Shown here: in pieces, positions 1 through 10,049 of the stretch | How the letters are laid out: every line of letters starts with the position of its first letter | Numbering within the stretch: position 1 is the stretch's first letter | Assembly: GCA_934500835.1 (NCBI GenBank) | Contig: CAKSTR010000007.1 | Span: 1-64,000 of the forward strand | Length of the DNA: 64,000 nucleotides | Source: an uncultured Paracoccaceae bacterium | GTDB lineage: Bacteria > Pseudomonadota > Alphaproteobacteria > Rhodobacterales > Rhodobacteraceae | Reading direction: 5' to 3' | Translations under genes and position numbers: made by a program | Notes under the pieces: model-generated | Database searches by the model: none | What the model saw: only the letters and a program-made list of their open reading frames with translations | Told to the model about the DNA's origin: nothing

Positions 1-38
1 AACCCAAACCGATCAGCAGGTGCAGGAAGTAGCTTAAC

Positions 39-350
39 TCAGCCGGAAAACTGTCCAAAGATCGGGGAGTAGCTCAGTTTTCCATCACGCACCCGATCTT
101 GGAAAGCTTGGGTTTCCTGTTCGCTGAGTTGGTGAAAGGTTAGCTCGATCTCGATCGGAAGCTCTTGATCACGCCCGAAGAAGTCGTCGGCATCACAGTT
201 CTTCGAGGCGGAGTAAAATCTCTCGATCGCCTTAAGGATCGATGATTTGCCCGCACCATTTCCGCCAATCAAAGCAGTATGGGCACAAAAATTGACTTCG
301 ACATCCCGAAGTGACCTGAAATTTTTGATACGTGCACGTTCAAGCTGCAT
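39..350 (-). pseudogene. Truncated OLD-family/RecF-like ATPase, N-terminal fragment
   Basis: The 103-residue reading frame starts with an ABC-type ATPase N-terminus (MQLERARIKNFRSLRDVEV) and has a Walker A motif, GGNGAGKSS, near residues 29-37. This arrangement is typical of OLD-family nucleases and RecF/SMC-like defence ATPases, which are usually 500 residues or longer. The frame stops soon after, with no Q-loop, signature or Walker B, so only the N-terminus is present. Downstream sequence leaves the window after 38 bases, so I cannot tell whether a frameshift or a rearrangement cut it. Probably non-functional. Confidence 0.6.
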
Positions 351-823
351 TATTGCCGTTCCTCTCAGACTCTAATCGCCACCGCATAAAAATCAGCGGA
401 AAGTCATTGGAAGCGCAGGGGAAACGCGTGATATGTACGAAAGCTCGAAGATTCTCTCAGAATTGATTTCTCTGCCCCGAACGAAGTTGGTACGCTTGAC
501 AAATCAGCTTTCCGAGCGGTCTGTCAAGCGTCATAGGCACCGTACGGGCACGTCAGCTCTACAAGTAGACGGGCAATCCGCGCCCGGCCCAGATTTTACT
601 GAGCTACACTAAGATGGGTGTACCGTCCGATGTCTAGCGTCGACCTTGACGATATGTTGACCCTTTCAGGCTGGATACCTGAGTGACTGCTGTCCTAGAT
701 TGCTGCAGCTGCCATGCCGCACTGCTGTCAGACCGCTTTCTGCCCTTCAGGAAGCGGATCCTGCGATCTTGCGCAATGATTGGATGCTGAGGCTGAGGTA
801 GGATGGTCGGGCAAGCCCGTCGG
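351..823. other. Intergenic region without recognisable gene
   Basis: These 473 bases separate the truncated ATPase gene from the 3' end of the helicase gene. Frames here are short or antisense extensions of the helicase and match nothing I recognise. Local GC is lower near 400-650. I see no tRNA, terminator or repeat that I can defend. Confidence 0.4.
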
Positions 824-3780
824 TCAGAACCTCGTTGGACCGATTGGATTTCGCTCGATGGCAGGGGAGTTCCGGGTAGCCTCCCGACCGAGTCGCAACT
901 TTCCGGAACAAACCGGATAACGGACGCAGCCGAGGAAGTCGCCATATCGTCCCGTGCGCGGGACCAGCCAACCATCCGCACAGGACGGACAAGCCGGAAA
1001 CCTGGAAGCACAGTTTGGACAGGCAAGATCTGCAGCCCCGTCCTCGTGCTCCGGCAGGCCGATGCCGCAGGAAGGGCAGGCGGGCAGCATCTTGCCGCAC
1101 AGCCTGACATGTTCGCATCGATACCAGACCCGGCCGCTCTGCGACGCCACCGGCAGGAGCCGACCGCCACAGTCGCCGCATGTTCCGGGCCGAGCATCTG
1201 TCCTCTCGCCCGGCACCAGACCGTAGGCCGGATCCTTCAGCAGTTCCCGCACGAAAGCGGAGGGGCGGGCTTCGGAGGCAAGGATGGTCAGCGTAGATCG
1301 CGCCCGGGTCATCGCCACATACATGACCCGCCGCTCTTCGGCATTCTCGAAGGGCTCGGCTTCCGGAGAGACCAGGCTCAGCAACGCGTCATCGGTGATC
1401 TCGGATGGGAAACCGGTCCGTCCGCTGTCGGCGCCCAGCAGGATGACATGGTCGGCCTCCAGGCCTTTCGACGCATGGATGGTTCTGTAGTTCAGGGAAA
1501 GCATCGGAAACCGCCGCTGCAGGTCCCGAATCCCGGGATCGACATGGCGATACCTGCCAAGCAGCAGGACGCTGGTCTTGCGGCCGGTTGGGGCGGGCAG
1601 GGCGGATATCGCGCCAAGGGCCTGGGACAGGTTGTCCCCGGCATCGTCACGCCGTGTCCAGATCACCCGGATGGCGGGACCATCCGCCTCGCCGGCGGGC
1701 ACCACGCGCTTTGAAATCTGCGCGGGATTGCGCAGCACGAAATGGCGGGCAGCGAGCGCGATCTTGTCGACCGACCGGAAGGTGCGACCCAGATCCACCG
1801 TTCTGTGGACCGCGGTTTCGTCTCCGAAGGATCCGCCGAACTCGGCCCCGAAATTGCGCATGATGTGGATGTCCGATCCCGCGAAACGGTAGATCGACTG
1901 CCAGTCGTCACCGACGGCGAAGAGCCGGGCTTCCGGATGCTGGTTCTTCAGGGCCTTGATCAGGCGGGCCCTGCCTTGCGAGATGTCCTGGAACTCATCG
2001 ACCAGGATATGGCGGAACGGGCTGCGGAAACGGCTGTCCTCCACATAGCGTGCAGCGCGCAGGATCATGTCGTCGAAATCGATCCGGGCGCCGAGGCGCT
2101 TCTGGTATTCGCGATAGACCGGATCGAAGACGGCGAGAAACGCGCGGACCCGGGCTCCCATCTGCAGCCGCCCGGCCTTTTGCGTGCAGTCTTCGATCTG
2201 GTAGCCACCGCTCTTGAACTGGCGCAGGAAGGTGCCGAGCATGCGGGAGAAGCCATCGACCTGGCCCAATTCGATCACCCGGTCATAGATCGTGGCGAGA
2301 GGGCGCGGGTTCGGCGTCACATGCGGCGCGAGCTTTTCCGCCAGGGCCTCGAGCAGCCGGCCTTCCCGCTGCTCATAGCTGAAGGTCTCGATCAGTATGG
2401 TGCCGTGTTCGGCATGGATGCCGCGTTTCCACTTCATGGCGGCGAGGTATTCCTCGCGGTTGACGAAGGGCGCGGTGACCAGACGCTCGCTGCCGTCCCT
2501 GGTCCGCTCCTTGCGCACCCCGAAGTGCTCGAGATAGACGCCACTTTCGGTCAGGCGAAAATCCGGCGTATATGCCCGCTTTCCGCTGCCGGGCAGGGGG
2601 TGTTCATAGACCGGCTCGTATTCATAGGCGATGCCGTTCTCGTAGAGCCAGTTGGCGATCTGCAATTCCTCGAAGGTCTTCACCTGTTCGCCTTGCAGGC
2701 TGCGCAGGTCGAGCTTCTCGACATGGGTATACCAGTCGTGCTTGCTCCGGAAATCCTGCTCATCCTTCGGCTCGACGAGGAAATGGGCGAACCAGTTGAT
2801 GATGGCCCGGGCGATCTCCGAGGCGGTGACGACCAGATCCTTCAGGATGTCCCGGATCAGCGCCAGGAACGCGGTATCGTCGGTGGCGTGAGCGACCAGT
2901 GCAGGCTTTGATCCCTCGACCTCGCCAATGATGTCATAGGCCAGCGCGTGGAAGGTGCGGGCCCGGATCGGGGCGCCGCATCTGGCCTCGATCCGTTCGG
3001 ACATCTCGGTTGCGGCATCCTTGGCAAAGGCGAGGAGAAGGATTTCCTCGGCGCTGCGGAGACCGGCCTTCAACAGATAGGCCGCCTTCGCCGTGATGAC
3101 GCTGGTTTTGCCGGAACCGGCCCCGGCAAGGACGAGGGTTGCGTCCTCATCGACCACGATGGACAATCGCTGCTCGGGTGTCAGCGGCTTCGACTCCACT
3201 GTGTCGAAGAATTCGTGCCAGCGCTCCAGTTCCGCTTCGACGAATGTGTCGATCGCCCTGTTGCGCATCGCCGATGGCCCGGCCAGGAAATGACCGATAG
3301 GGGCCAGCCGGGCGACCTGCTCCTCGCCGATGGCCTCGGGGCGCAGTTTCTTCAGAAGACGGGTGTGGATTTCCGCCGCTTCGAGGTGCAGCGGTTGGAG
3401 TTTGCAGGCGGAAGGATAGCTCGCGGGGGCGTTCAGTTCCGCGATCCGGTTCAGGATCCGGCTGATCCGCTCCGCCTCCTGATCGAGCCGGGAGATATGG
3501 AAGCGGCGCCAGGTGGCCTCTGCGCCACGGCGAAGGTAGCGGCCTTGCCCTTGTCCGCGCCGCGCAGGGTGAGAGTATTGCCACCGTCGAAGGGCAGGGC
3601 AATCGTGGCGGAGAGCAGGCCGGTCCTGATGGAGGGCGGTGCGGAAAGGTCGTCGAAGGAGACGGAGATCTCTTTTGCGCCCCGGGTGGTGATCCTGTCC
3701 TCTTCCAGCGTCAGGCCGCGAGGCGATCGACCGAAGGGTTTCAGGATCAGGCGGGACAGAGGCTTTTGCGAGAGATCCAT
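824..3780 (-). pseudogene. HelD-like UvrD/Rep helicase (helicase IV) with C-terminal zinc ribbons, frameshifted
   Basis: SF1 DNA helicase resembling E. coli helicase IV. Visible motifs are Walker A AGAGSGKTS, LLLAFAKDAA, ARTFHAL, HILVDEFQDIS, FAVGDDWQSIYRF, TIHASKGLEADHVI and RRVMYVAMTRAR. The C-terminus adds paired cysteine motifs (CGDCGG, CPSCGIG, CPNC, CPSC, CVRYPVC), like topoisomerase C4 zinc ribbons, which E. coli HelD lacks. The N-terminus beginning at 3780 (MDLSQKPLS) reads in one frame to about residue 87. The helicase continues in another frame from the ATWRRFHISRL segment, so one base is missing or two are extra near 3515-3522. Either the gene is disrupted or this is a sequence error; the rest is full length. 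Confidence 0.75.
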
Positions 3781-3856
3781 CAATCACCTGACCGGAAACA
3801 GGAAGGGCAGGGCTCCCACTGGGATCGGGCCGGGCTGCCGCGGCCGGAAATCTCCC

Positions 3857-4366
3857 TCACCTGAACAACGCTTCGATATCGGACATCGGACGGAACAGCT
3901 TCATCGACTGGTCCGGAAACGGCAGGAAGCTCTCGCGCTCGTAGAAGCGCTTCGCACTTTCGTCCTTGGCGTCCACGATCACCGCGAAGGATGCGATCTC
4001 GCTGCGCAAGGCACGATAGAGCGCATCCGCGAGAAGGAACCGGCCGTAGCCTCTGTCCTGGTAGCGCCGGTCGACCGCAAGGCGCCCCAGCAAGGTCGCC
4101 GGGATCAACGGGTAGCGCGGCAGCTTGCGGATGATCGCCTCCGGCAGTTCGGGAAGCCCCACCGCAGTCGCCGAGAGCGTGTAGTACCCGGCGATGCGGC
4201 CGTCCTGCAGCACAAGGACGAAGGACGCCGCCATCTTCTTTCTGGCGTCCTGTCCGGCCTGTGTCCGGAAGTAACGATCGAGCGGCTCTACGCCGCTTTC
4301 GAATCCTGACCGGTCATGTTGCGGGCCGAGAAGTTCGACCCGCAGGATGTCGTCTGCTTCTCCCAC
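3857..4366 (-). CDS. GNAT acetyltransferase toxin (TacT-like)
   Basis: This 169-residue GNAT protein has the acetyl-CoA-binding segment LGRLAVDRRYQDRGYGRFLL followed by AVIVDAKDESAKRFYERESF, typical of TacT/AtaT toxins that acetylate aminoacyl-tRNA. That activity is known for the family; here it is inferred from fold and context. It lies 3 bases after a DUF1778 antitoxin gene, the standard antitoxin-first order of these modules. Confidence 0.8.
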   Translation of the reverse strand: MGEADDILRVELLGPQHDRSGFESGVEPLDRYFRTQAGQDARKKMAASFVLVLQDGRIAGYYTLSATAVGLPELPEAIIRKLPRYPLIPATLLGRLAVDRRYQDRGYGRFLLADALYRALRSEIASFAVIVDAKDESAKRFYERESFLPFPDQSMKLFRPMSDIEALFR

Positions 4367-4369
4367 GCG

Positions 4370-4672
4370 TCAGACGCCTGTTCTCTCGCGATAGCGTCGA
4401 ACAGTGTCACGCAGCCGCGCGTTGACCGGCTGCGGTTCGATCAGGGCCTGGACGAATGCCTGGCTGTCCCGCAGCGAAAGCTCCAGATGCTGATGTTCCT
4501 CGATGGCCCGACGTGCCGCGTCCTGGACGCTGGTCAGAACGAAATCCGTCACGCTGCGGCCCTGCAGGGCGGCGGCATGTTCGATCAGACGCTTCTGGTC
4601 GGCAGTCACGCGTGTCTCGAGGCGTTCACCCCGGACACGGTTGGTCGTTGACCTCTTTGCTGCTTCAGCCAT
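4370..4672 (-). CDS. DUF1778 antitoxin (TacA-like)
   Basis: The chosen start (MAEAAKRSTTN) gives about 100 residues. The N-terminal half fits a ribbon-helix-helix DNA-binding fold (RLETRVTADQKRLIEHAAAL, then GRSVTDFVLTSV), the DUF1778 signature. The tail should wrap the toxin. A longer frame starts at 4711, but it overlaps a palindrome that is a likely operator, so the inner start is preferred. Such antitoxins autorepress with their toxin. Confidence 0.8.
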   Translation of the reverse strand: MAEAAKRSTTNRVRGERLETRVTADQKRLIEHAAALQGRSVTDFVLTSVQDAARRAIEEHQHLELSLRDSQAFVQALIEPQPVNARLRDTVRRYRERTGV

Positions 4673-4702
4673 TTTTCCGATCTCCAATCTTCTGGAAACA
4701 TG

Positions 4703-4720
4703 TACGGCCAATGGCCGGTA
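4703..4720. promoter_or_regulatory. Possible TacA operator palindrome
   Basis: An imperfect palindrome, TACGGCCAATGGCCGGTA, lies about 30 bases upstream of the chosen DUF1778 antitoxin start. Position and symmetry suit a ribbon-helix-helix autorepressor site. The assignment is inference. Confidence 0.35.
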
Positions 4721-4906
4721 AAATCAAGATGCGGTCAGCCAGCGAACCTGACGAGCCGTCGGGCGGAATTGTGAGCTCGCCGTCGCATCGGTGGAGGGGG
4801 CAAGCCTTCCCCCTGGCCGGCACTGCGTTGCCGGCGCACCCCCTTCGAGCGGGGGAGACCCCCGCAACGCCCGCCTTAGAGTCAGAGTTCGGCCCGGGTT
4901 TGCCGT

Positions 4907-4959
4907 GACGGGTTGAGGGCTGGAGAGCGGGTCTCCGGCGCCCGTCGCGGAGAACCGCG
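4907..4959 (+). promoter_or_regulatory. Conserved leader upstream of ardC
   Basis: This 53-base leader closely resembles the leader before the parB-like gene at 7003-7054. The two share an identical 19-mer, CGCCCGTCGCGGAGAACCG, just before the start codon. The shared part includes the region where a ribosome would bind (GGAGAACC). It may be a common 5' UTR or promoter cassette of backbone genes. Confidence 0.5.
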
Positions 4960-5931
4960 ATGTCGAGACATCACCGCACCCGAGGCTCCGGCTCCGACCG
5001 GACCAGCCTCTATGACGAGATCACCGGCAGGATCATCGCCGAGTTGGAGGCCGGGCGTTTTCCCTGGGCCCAGCCCTGGGGGAAGACTGCTGCCGTGGCG
5101 CCCCTCGGCCTGCCGCAGAATGCCAGCACCGGCCGCAGCTACAGCGGCATCAACATCCTGATCCTCTGGGGCGCCATCGTTCAGCATGGCTTTCCCGGCC
5201 AAGGCTGGCTCACCTTCCGTCAGGCGCAGTCGCTAGGCGGCACCGTCCGCAAGGGTGAGCGCGGCACCACCGTCGTCTATGCCGACCGCTTCACTCCCGA
5301 AGAGGAGAAGCGCCGCGCGCGGGAGGCCGGCGAGGAGCCGGGCAAGATCGCCTTCCTGAAGCGCTTCACCGTGTTCAATACCGCGCAATGCGATGGCCTG
5401 CCCGAGGATATCGCCATCGCCACGCCACCCCCACCGCCCGGCCTGATCGAGCCGAGGGTCGAGGCGCTGATCAGGGCCACCGGCATCGACTTCCGCATCG
5501 GCGGGGATCGCGCCTATTACGTCCCGGCCCTCGACCATGTGGTCGTGCCGCCGCCGCAGGCCTATCCGGAGCCGGTGAACTGGCATCGGACGGCGCTGCA
5601 TGAACTGGGTCATGCCACCGGCCATGCGTCCCGTCTTGGCCGTGATTTCTCCGGCAGCTTCGGCACCAGGAAATATGCCTTCGAGGAACTGATCGCCGAG
5701 ATGAGCGCGGCCTTCTGCTGCGCTTCGCTCGGCATCGTGCCGACCGTCCGCCATGCCGATTACATCGGCTCCTGGCTGGAGGTGCTGCGGGAGGACAACC
5801 GTGCCATCGTCCGTGCCGCCAGCCAGGCCAGCAAGGCGGCCGACTGGATCCTGTCCTTCCTGCCGGACGCCGGCCCTGCCGCCAGCGGTACCGATGCCGA
5901 TGTTCCACCCGAGGGGAGGGCGGCTGCATGA
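4960..5931 (+). CDS. ardC: ArdC-type antirestriction protein (ssDNA-binding plus zincin)
   Basis: The protein has 323 residues. The N-terminal domain (about 15-145) is the DUF1738/ArdC ssDNA-binding domain, with LYDEITGRIIAELEAGRFPW and YSGINILILW. The C-terminal half is a zincin metallopeptidase-like domain with HELGH at 214-218 and a downstream glutamate in FEELIAEMSAA. ArdC proteins protect incoming conjugative DNA from restriction. The gene overlaps the next one by 4 bases (ATGA), indicating translational coupling. Confidence 0.9.
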   Translation: MSRHHRTRGSGSDRTSLYDEITGRIIAELEAGRFPWAQPWGKTAAVAPLGLPQNASTGRSYSGINILILWGAIVQHGFPGQGWLTFRQAQSLGGTVRKGERGTTVVYADRFTPEEEKRRAREAGEEPGKIAFLKRFTVFNTAQCDGLPEDIAIATPPPPPGLIEPRVEALIRATGIDFRIGGDRAYYVPALDHVVVPPPQAYPEPVNWHRTALHELGHATGHASRLGRDFSGSFGTRKYAFEELIAEMSAAFCCASLGIVPTVRHADYIGSWLEVLREDNRAIVRAASQASKAADWILSFLPDAGPAASGTDADVPPEGRAAA

Positions 5932-6287
5932 TCCTCTTGACCGAAGACCTGCGGGCTCGGCTGCTGGCCAATGGCCGGCAGCGCGATGCCGATCATGTGC
6001 CGGTGGTGAAGTTCTTCAACCCGCTGGGAACCGGCGTCTGGCTGGCGACCGAGCTGGACGGAGAGGGCGACATCCTCTTCGGCCTGGCCGATCTCGGCTA
6101 TCCCGAGTTGGGCAGTTTCTCCTTGCAGGAACTGTCCTCGCTGCGGCTGCCCTTCGGCCTGAAGATCGAGCGGGACATCTTCTTTGCCGGCGATGTTCCT
6201 ATCTCGGTCTGGGCCGAGGCCGCGCGGCAGGCCGGCAGCATCCGCGCTGCCGAGAAGATCATCCGGCGGATACGGATGCCATCCTGA
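5928..6287 (+). CDS. DUF2958 protein
   Basis: This 119-residue protein matches DUF2958: an N-terminal LLTEDLRARLLANG, then PVVKFFNPLGTGVWLATEL, and a central acidic region ending in LPFGLKIERDIFF. The family is common on alphaproteobacterial plasmids and ICEs next to ardC and radC. Its role is unknown. It is coupled to ardC by a 4-base overlap. Confidence 0.85.
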   Translation: MILLTEDLRARLLANGRQRDADHVPVVKFFNPLGTGVWLATELDGEGDILFGLADLGYPELGSFSLQELSSLRLPFGLKIERDIFFAGDVPISVWAEAARQAGSIRAAEKIIRRIRMPS

Positions 6288-6417
6288 TTGGTGATTTTCC
6301 GGCTGGGCGATCTTCCGGCTCGAAGCGCCGTCCTCCTGGAGACAGAGGGCGGCGCTTCGGGTCGTGGCGCTGCGAAAGCCCCCGGCACCGGGTGGCTGGG
6401 CGTCGGGAGATCCGGCA

Positions 6418-6909
6418 ATGTCACGATACCAGAGGAAATTCGCCATCGCGCCGCAAGGCGCGCAGTTCTCGGCGCAGGAGCAGGCCATCATCCAGGAAGC
6501 CCGCCAGATCCTGCTGCGCCATCTCAACCGCAATCCGGTCCTCACCTCCTGGCAGGCTGTGCTGGACTATTGTTCCTTCAGCATCCGCGGTGAGGTCGAG
6601 CGCTTCCACGTCCTTTACCTTGACCGGAAGAACCGGCTGATCTCGGACGAATGCCTCGCCGTCGGCACGGTCGATCATGTTCCGGTCTATCCGAGGGAAG
6701 TGCTGAAGCGCAGCCTCGCGCTCGGGGCCATGGCGCTGATCCTCGTCCACAATCACCCCGCCGGGGATCCGGAACCCTCCGCCGCCGATCTGGCGATGAC
6801 GAGGGACATCGAGAAGGGCTGCAAGGTCCTCGGCATCACCCTGCATGACCACATCATCACCGGCGCGGGCCGGGAGGTCAGCCTGCGCCAGCGGGGCGAT
6901 CTCGGATGA
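6418..6909 (+). CDS. RadC/JAB (MPN) domain protein
   Basis: The start at 6418 (MSRYQRKFAIAP) gives 163 residues. The C-terminal part carries the JAMM-like metal motif HNHPAGDPEPSAAD, typical of RadC-family proteins. Many plasmids and genomic islands carry a RadC gene in this position. Despite the name, a repair role is not established. The frame is open up to 6364, but the inner start matches the family N-terminus better. Confidence 0.85.
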   Translation: MSRYQRKFAIAPQGAQFSAQEQAIIQEARQILLRHLNRNPVLTSWQAVLDYCSFSIRGEVERFHVLYLDRKNRLISDECLAVGTVDHVPVYPREVLKRSLALGAMALILVHNHPAGDPEPSAADLAMTRDIEKGCKVLGITLHDHIITGAGREVSLRQRGDLG

Positions 6910-7002
6910 CAGCGGGGCAGGTCCGGCGGGACCCGGTTCGCCCCGCGGAGAGCCAGCGATACCCCGCAGGCCAGAGAGGGAGAGGGGGGCTGGGAGGTCT
7001 GC

Positions 7003-7054
7003 GACGGGTCAGGGGCTGAGAGTGGGTCTCGGTCGCCCGTCGCGGAGAACCGAC
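7003..7054 (+). promoter_or_regulatory. Conserved leader upstream of the parB-like gene
   Basis: This 52-base leader aligns with the ardC leader at 4907-4959, including the identical 19-mer CGCCCGTCGCGGAGAACCG ending 2 bases before the ATG. It is a duplicated 5' UTR or promoter cassette of the mobile backbone. Confidence 0.5.
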
Positions 7055-7945
7055 ATGGCAAATGCCGTTCAGAAGATCACCCTCGCGACCTCGCGGGACA
7101 TTCCCTTCAACAAGCTGGTGCTGAGCCAGGCCAATGTCCGGCGCGTCAAGGCCGGCGTCTCGGTCGAGGAACTGGCCGCATCCATCGCCCGCCGCGGCCT
7201 GATTCAGTCGCTGCATGTCCGTCCGGCCTTGGGCGAGGATGGCGTCGAGACCGGCATGTTCGAGGTGCCCGCTGGGGGGGCGCCGCTTCCGGGCCCTGGA
7301 ACTGCTGGTAAAGCAGAAGCGGCTGGCGAAGACCGCGCCGGTGCCCTGCGTCGTCTCGGAAGCCGGTGCCGACATCCTGATCGACGAGGTCTCGCTGGCG
7401 GAGAATGTCGAGCGTGCACCGCTGCATCCGCTCGACCAGTTCCGCGCCTTCCAGGCTCTGCGCGACAAGGGCATGACCGAGGAAGAGATCGCCGCCGCCT
7501 TCTTCGTCGATGCGAAGGTGGTCAGGCAGCGCCTGCGCTTGGCCTCGGTTTCGCCGGCACTCCTCGAGATCTATGCCGAGGACGGCATGACGCTTGAACA
7601 GCTCATGGCCTTCACCATCTCTGACGACCATGACCGGCAGCAGCAGGTCTGGGATGCCCTGAAGGACAGCTGGTCGAAAGAGCCCTACCAGATCCGGCGC
7701 ATGCTGACCGAGACCGCGGTGCGGGCGTCGGACAAGCGGGTGCGCTTCGTCGGCATCGACGCCTATGAGGCGGCCGGTGGCTATGTCCTGCGGGACCTCT
7801 TCCAGCAGGACGATGGCGGCTGGCTGCAGGACCCGGTGCTGCTCGACCGGCTGGTTGCCGAAAAGCTGAAGGCAGCCGCCGAGGAGATTGCCGCCGAGGG
7901 GTGGAAATGGATCGAAGTGTCCGTCAGCTTCCCCTACGGCCAGGC
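7055..7945 (+). pseudogene. ParB/Srx-family plasmid protein, frameshifted and 3'-truncated
   Basis: The N-terminus (residues 1-70, MANAVQKITLATSRDIPFNK and LVLSQANVRRVKAGVSVEEL) is a ParB N-terminal domain. At 7274-7280 a run of seven Gs shifts the frame; six Gs would restore the expected AGGRRFRALELL and then SLAENVERAPLHPLDQFRAF. The protein continues in frame to KWIEVSVSFPYG and then runs into the tail of an unrelated ABC ATPase gene near 7945-7950. It is about half the usual length of this plasmid family, so it is a pseudogene carrying both an indel and a recombination junction. Confidence 0.8.
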
Positions 7946-7950
7946 CCGCA

Positions 7951-8016
7951 GGCGAACTGACACAGGAAAAATTCACCGAAGATGGAATTGCCGAACTGAC
8001 GGGGATGGCCGCATGA
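7951..8016 (+). pseudogene. 3' tail of a sugar ABC transporter ATPase gene (rbsA-like)
   Basis: In a frame different from the ParB frame, this stretch reads GELTQEKFTEDGIAELTGMA and ends in TGA at 8014-8016, overlapping the ATG of the permease gene (ATGA). That is how RbsA/MglA-type ATPases end (GELTxEExTExxI) and how such operons are coupled. Only about 21 codons remain, so the transporter arrived without its ATPase. Confidence 0.65.
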
Positions 8017-9008
8017 ACGCTCTTGACCAAGCACAATCAACCGCCGCTTCAGCCTTGTCCGGTCGCCCGGCAGTCTGGCGCCAATACCGCACGGAAATCG
8101 CGATCCTTCTTGCCATCATCGTTTTGATGCTCGGGGTCGGAGCTTTCGTGCCCCAGGCGCTGAGCGGCGGGAACTTCCGCAACATCCTTCAGGCGGCTGC
8201 ACCGCTTGTCATCATGTCTCTGGGAGTTCTGCTTGTGGTGATTACCGGCGGGATCGACCTGTCGGTCGGCTCGATCTTCTCCCTGACCGGCATGGTCGTG
8301 GCGCTGGCGATGGCCAATGGCGCCGACGGGGTTACGGCGGGTGTCGTGGGGCTGGCCGTGGGGCTTGGTTTTGGCGCGATCAACGGGGCGCTGGTTACTC
8401 TGGTCGGCCTGCAACCTTTCGTGGTGACGCTCATCACCTATGCAGTCGCAGGCAGTCTGGCCTTCATCGTCACCAACGGCCGGTCGATGCCGATCGGGGC
8501 GCCTGATTTCTGGCTGCTGAACTCGGGCCATATCATTCCCGGTTTGAAGAACCACATCCTGTTCTGCATCGTCCTGATGGTCGTGATCGAATTCACGCTG
8601 CGCCGGGTGGTTATGGGCCGCTGGCTCTATGCTGTGGGGACCTCGGCCCCGGCGGCGCGGCTCCTTGGCGTGCCGGTGCAGCGTGTCCGGTTCGCGGCCT
8701 ATGTCGCTTCGGGCCTTCTGGCCTCCTTCGCGGGGCTGCTGACGGTCAGCTACATTCTGAATGCCGAAGCCATGGCGGGCTCCAGCCTCATGCTTCAGGC
8801 CATTGCCGCGGTGGTGATCGGCGGCGCAAGCCTTGCCGGCGGCACCGGCAGCGCCATCGGAGCAGTGCTTGGGGCGCTGATGATCACCTGCATCCAGAAC
8901 GGCGTGAACCTGATCGGGGTCAACAGCTTCTGGCAAGGCTCCGTTACCGGCATGGCCATCCTGATTGCGGTGTTGATCGATCGCTTCGGCAACACCGACC
9001 GCAACTGA
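8013..9008 (+). CDS. Sugar ABC transporter permease (RbsC family)
   Basis: This 331-residue polytopic membrane protein has the family signature [19 protein letters not shown] and the late loop [18 protein letters not shown] before the last helices. It is the inner-membrane channel of a carbohydrate (CUT2) importer. The open frame begins upstream inside the parB remnant, but MNALDQAQ at 8013 is the natural start, coupled to the ATPase tail by ATGA. No full-length cognate ATPase is in the window. Confidence 0.85.
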   Translation: MNALDQAQSTAASALSGRPAVWRQYRTEIAILLAIIVLMLGVGAFVPQALSGGNFRNILQAAAPLVIMSLGVLLVVITGGIDLSVGSIFSLTGMVVALAMANGADGVTAGVVGLAVGLGFGAINGALVTLVGLQPFVVTLITYAVAGSLAFIVTNGRSMPIGAPDFWLLNSGHIIPGLKNHILFCIVLMVVIEFTLRRVVMGRWLYAVGTSAPAARLLGVPVQRVRFAAYVASGLLASFAGLLTVSYILNAEAMAGSSLMLQAIAAVVIGGASLAGGTGSAIGAVLGALMITCIQNGVNLIGVNSFWQGSVTGMAILIAVLIDRFGNTDRN

Positions 9009-9034
9009 CACTCATCAAAGGGGAGGAAACCAAG

Positions 9035-9994
9035 ATGATGAAGAAGCTCTTGACCGCTACCACGATCGTTGCTGGCCTGGCCACGGGTGCAATGGCCGAA
9101 GACGAGTTCACCGTGGCCTATCTCGCGCCCTCGCTCGATATCTCCTACTGGCAATGGGTGGGCTATGGCGTGAAGCAGAAAGCGACCGAACTTGGCATGG
9201 GCTATGTCGAGTACACCTTTGAAAACTCGCCTGCCAAGCAGATGGACAACGCCCGAACCGCTGTCACCAAGGGCGTCGACGCCATCGTGATCGGCCCGGT
9301 CAGCTCGACCTCGACCCCGCCACTGCTGGACTACCTGGCGTCGGAGAATATCCCGGTGGCCTTTGCCGGCATCGGTCCGCAGCCGGGACTGACCAACTAT
9401 ACGTCTTCTGTCACCGCCAACAATTTCGAGACAGGCAAGGCGCAGGGCAAGTTCACCTGTGAACTGGCCAAAGAGCGCGGTGGCAATCAGGTCGGCATGC
9501 TCTCTCTGCCGCAGGATCGTGAAAATGCACAGAAATATCTGGCGGGCGCACAGGAAGCCTTTGCGGAGAGCGGCTGCGAACTGGTGCAGGTCCTGGAAAC
9601 CCGTGGCCTGACGATCAATGAAGCAGTGACCCAGGCCAATGACCTGATGACTGCGCATCCCGACATCAAGGCGATTTACGGCATGTATGACGAGGCCGGG
9701 ACCGGCGCCGCGAAGGTGATCGAAACCATGGGTCTGACCGGAAAGGTCGGCATCACCGTGGCTGACGGCAGCCCCACGACCATCGCCCTTCTGAAAGCCG
9801 GTGCGATCAACGGCATCTTCTTCCAGGAGGCCGTAGGACAGGGTATCGACGGAACCCAGCAGGTCTACAATGCTCTGACAGGCGGTGAGGTGACACAAGA
9901 TCTCGCGCTGGTCATGCCTCTGGTCACGGCTGACAAGATCGACACGCCCGAAGCACAGGCGGTGATTGCCCGCGTTTTCCCGCCGGCGAACTGA
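9035..9994 (+). CDS. Periplasmic sugar-binding protein (RbsB/Peripla_BP_4 family)
   Basis: The 319-residue protein starts with a signal peptide ([20 protein letters not shown]) and then a type-1 periplasmic binding fold, with [20 protein letters not shown] and [19 protein letters not shown] strong GGGGAGG ribosome-binding site lies 8 bases before the start. It is co-oriented with the permease gene 26 bases upstream. The ligand is not evident from sequence; ribose, fucose-like or polyol substrates are possible. Confidence 0.85.
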   Translation: MMKKLLTATTIVAGLATGAMAEDEFTVAYLAPSLDISYWQWVGYGVKQKATELGMGYVEYTFENSPAKQMDNARTAVTKGVDAIVIGPVSSTSTPPLLDYLASENIPVAFAGIGPQPGLTNYTSSVTANNFETGKAQGKFTCELAKERGGNQVGMLSLPQDRENAQKYLAGAQEAFAESGCELVQVLETRGLTINEAVTQANDLMTAHPDIKAIYGMYDEAGTGAAKVIETMGLTGKVGITVADGSPTTIALLKAGAINGIFFQEAVGQGIDGTQQVYNALTGGEVTQDLALVMPLVTADKIDTPEAQAVIARVFPPAN

Positions 9995-10049
9995 TACGAA
10001 CCTAGGATGTGCATTTCACGGGCACATCCGACCCAGGGAAGGAGCCACC

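Noticed and set aside
7215..9008. An apparent ParB-permease fusion protein of 597 codons
   Set aside because: The remnant of an ATPase gene in another frame and the ATGA overlap show a recombination scar, and the permease has its own start.
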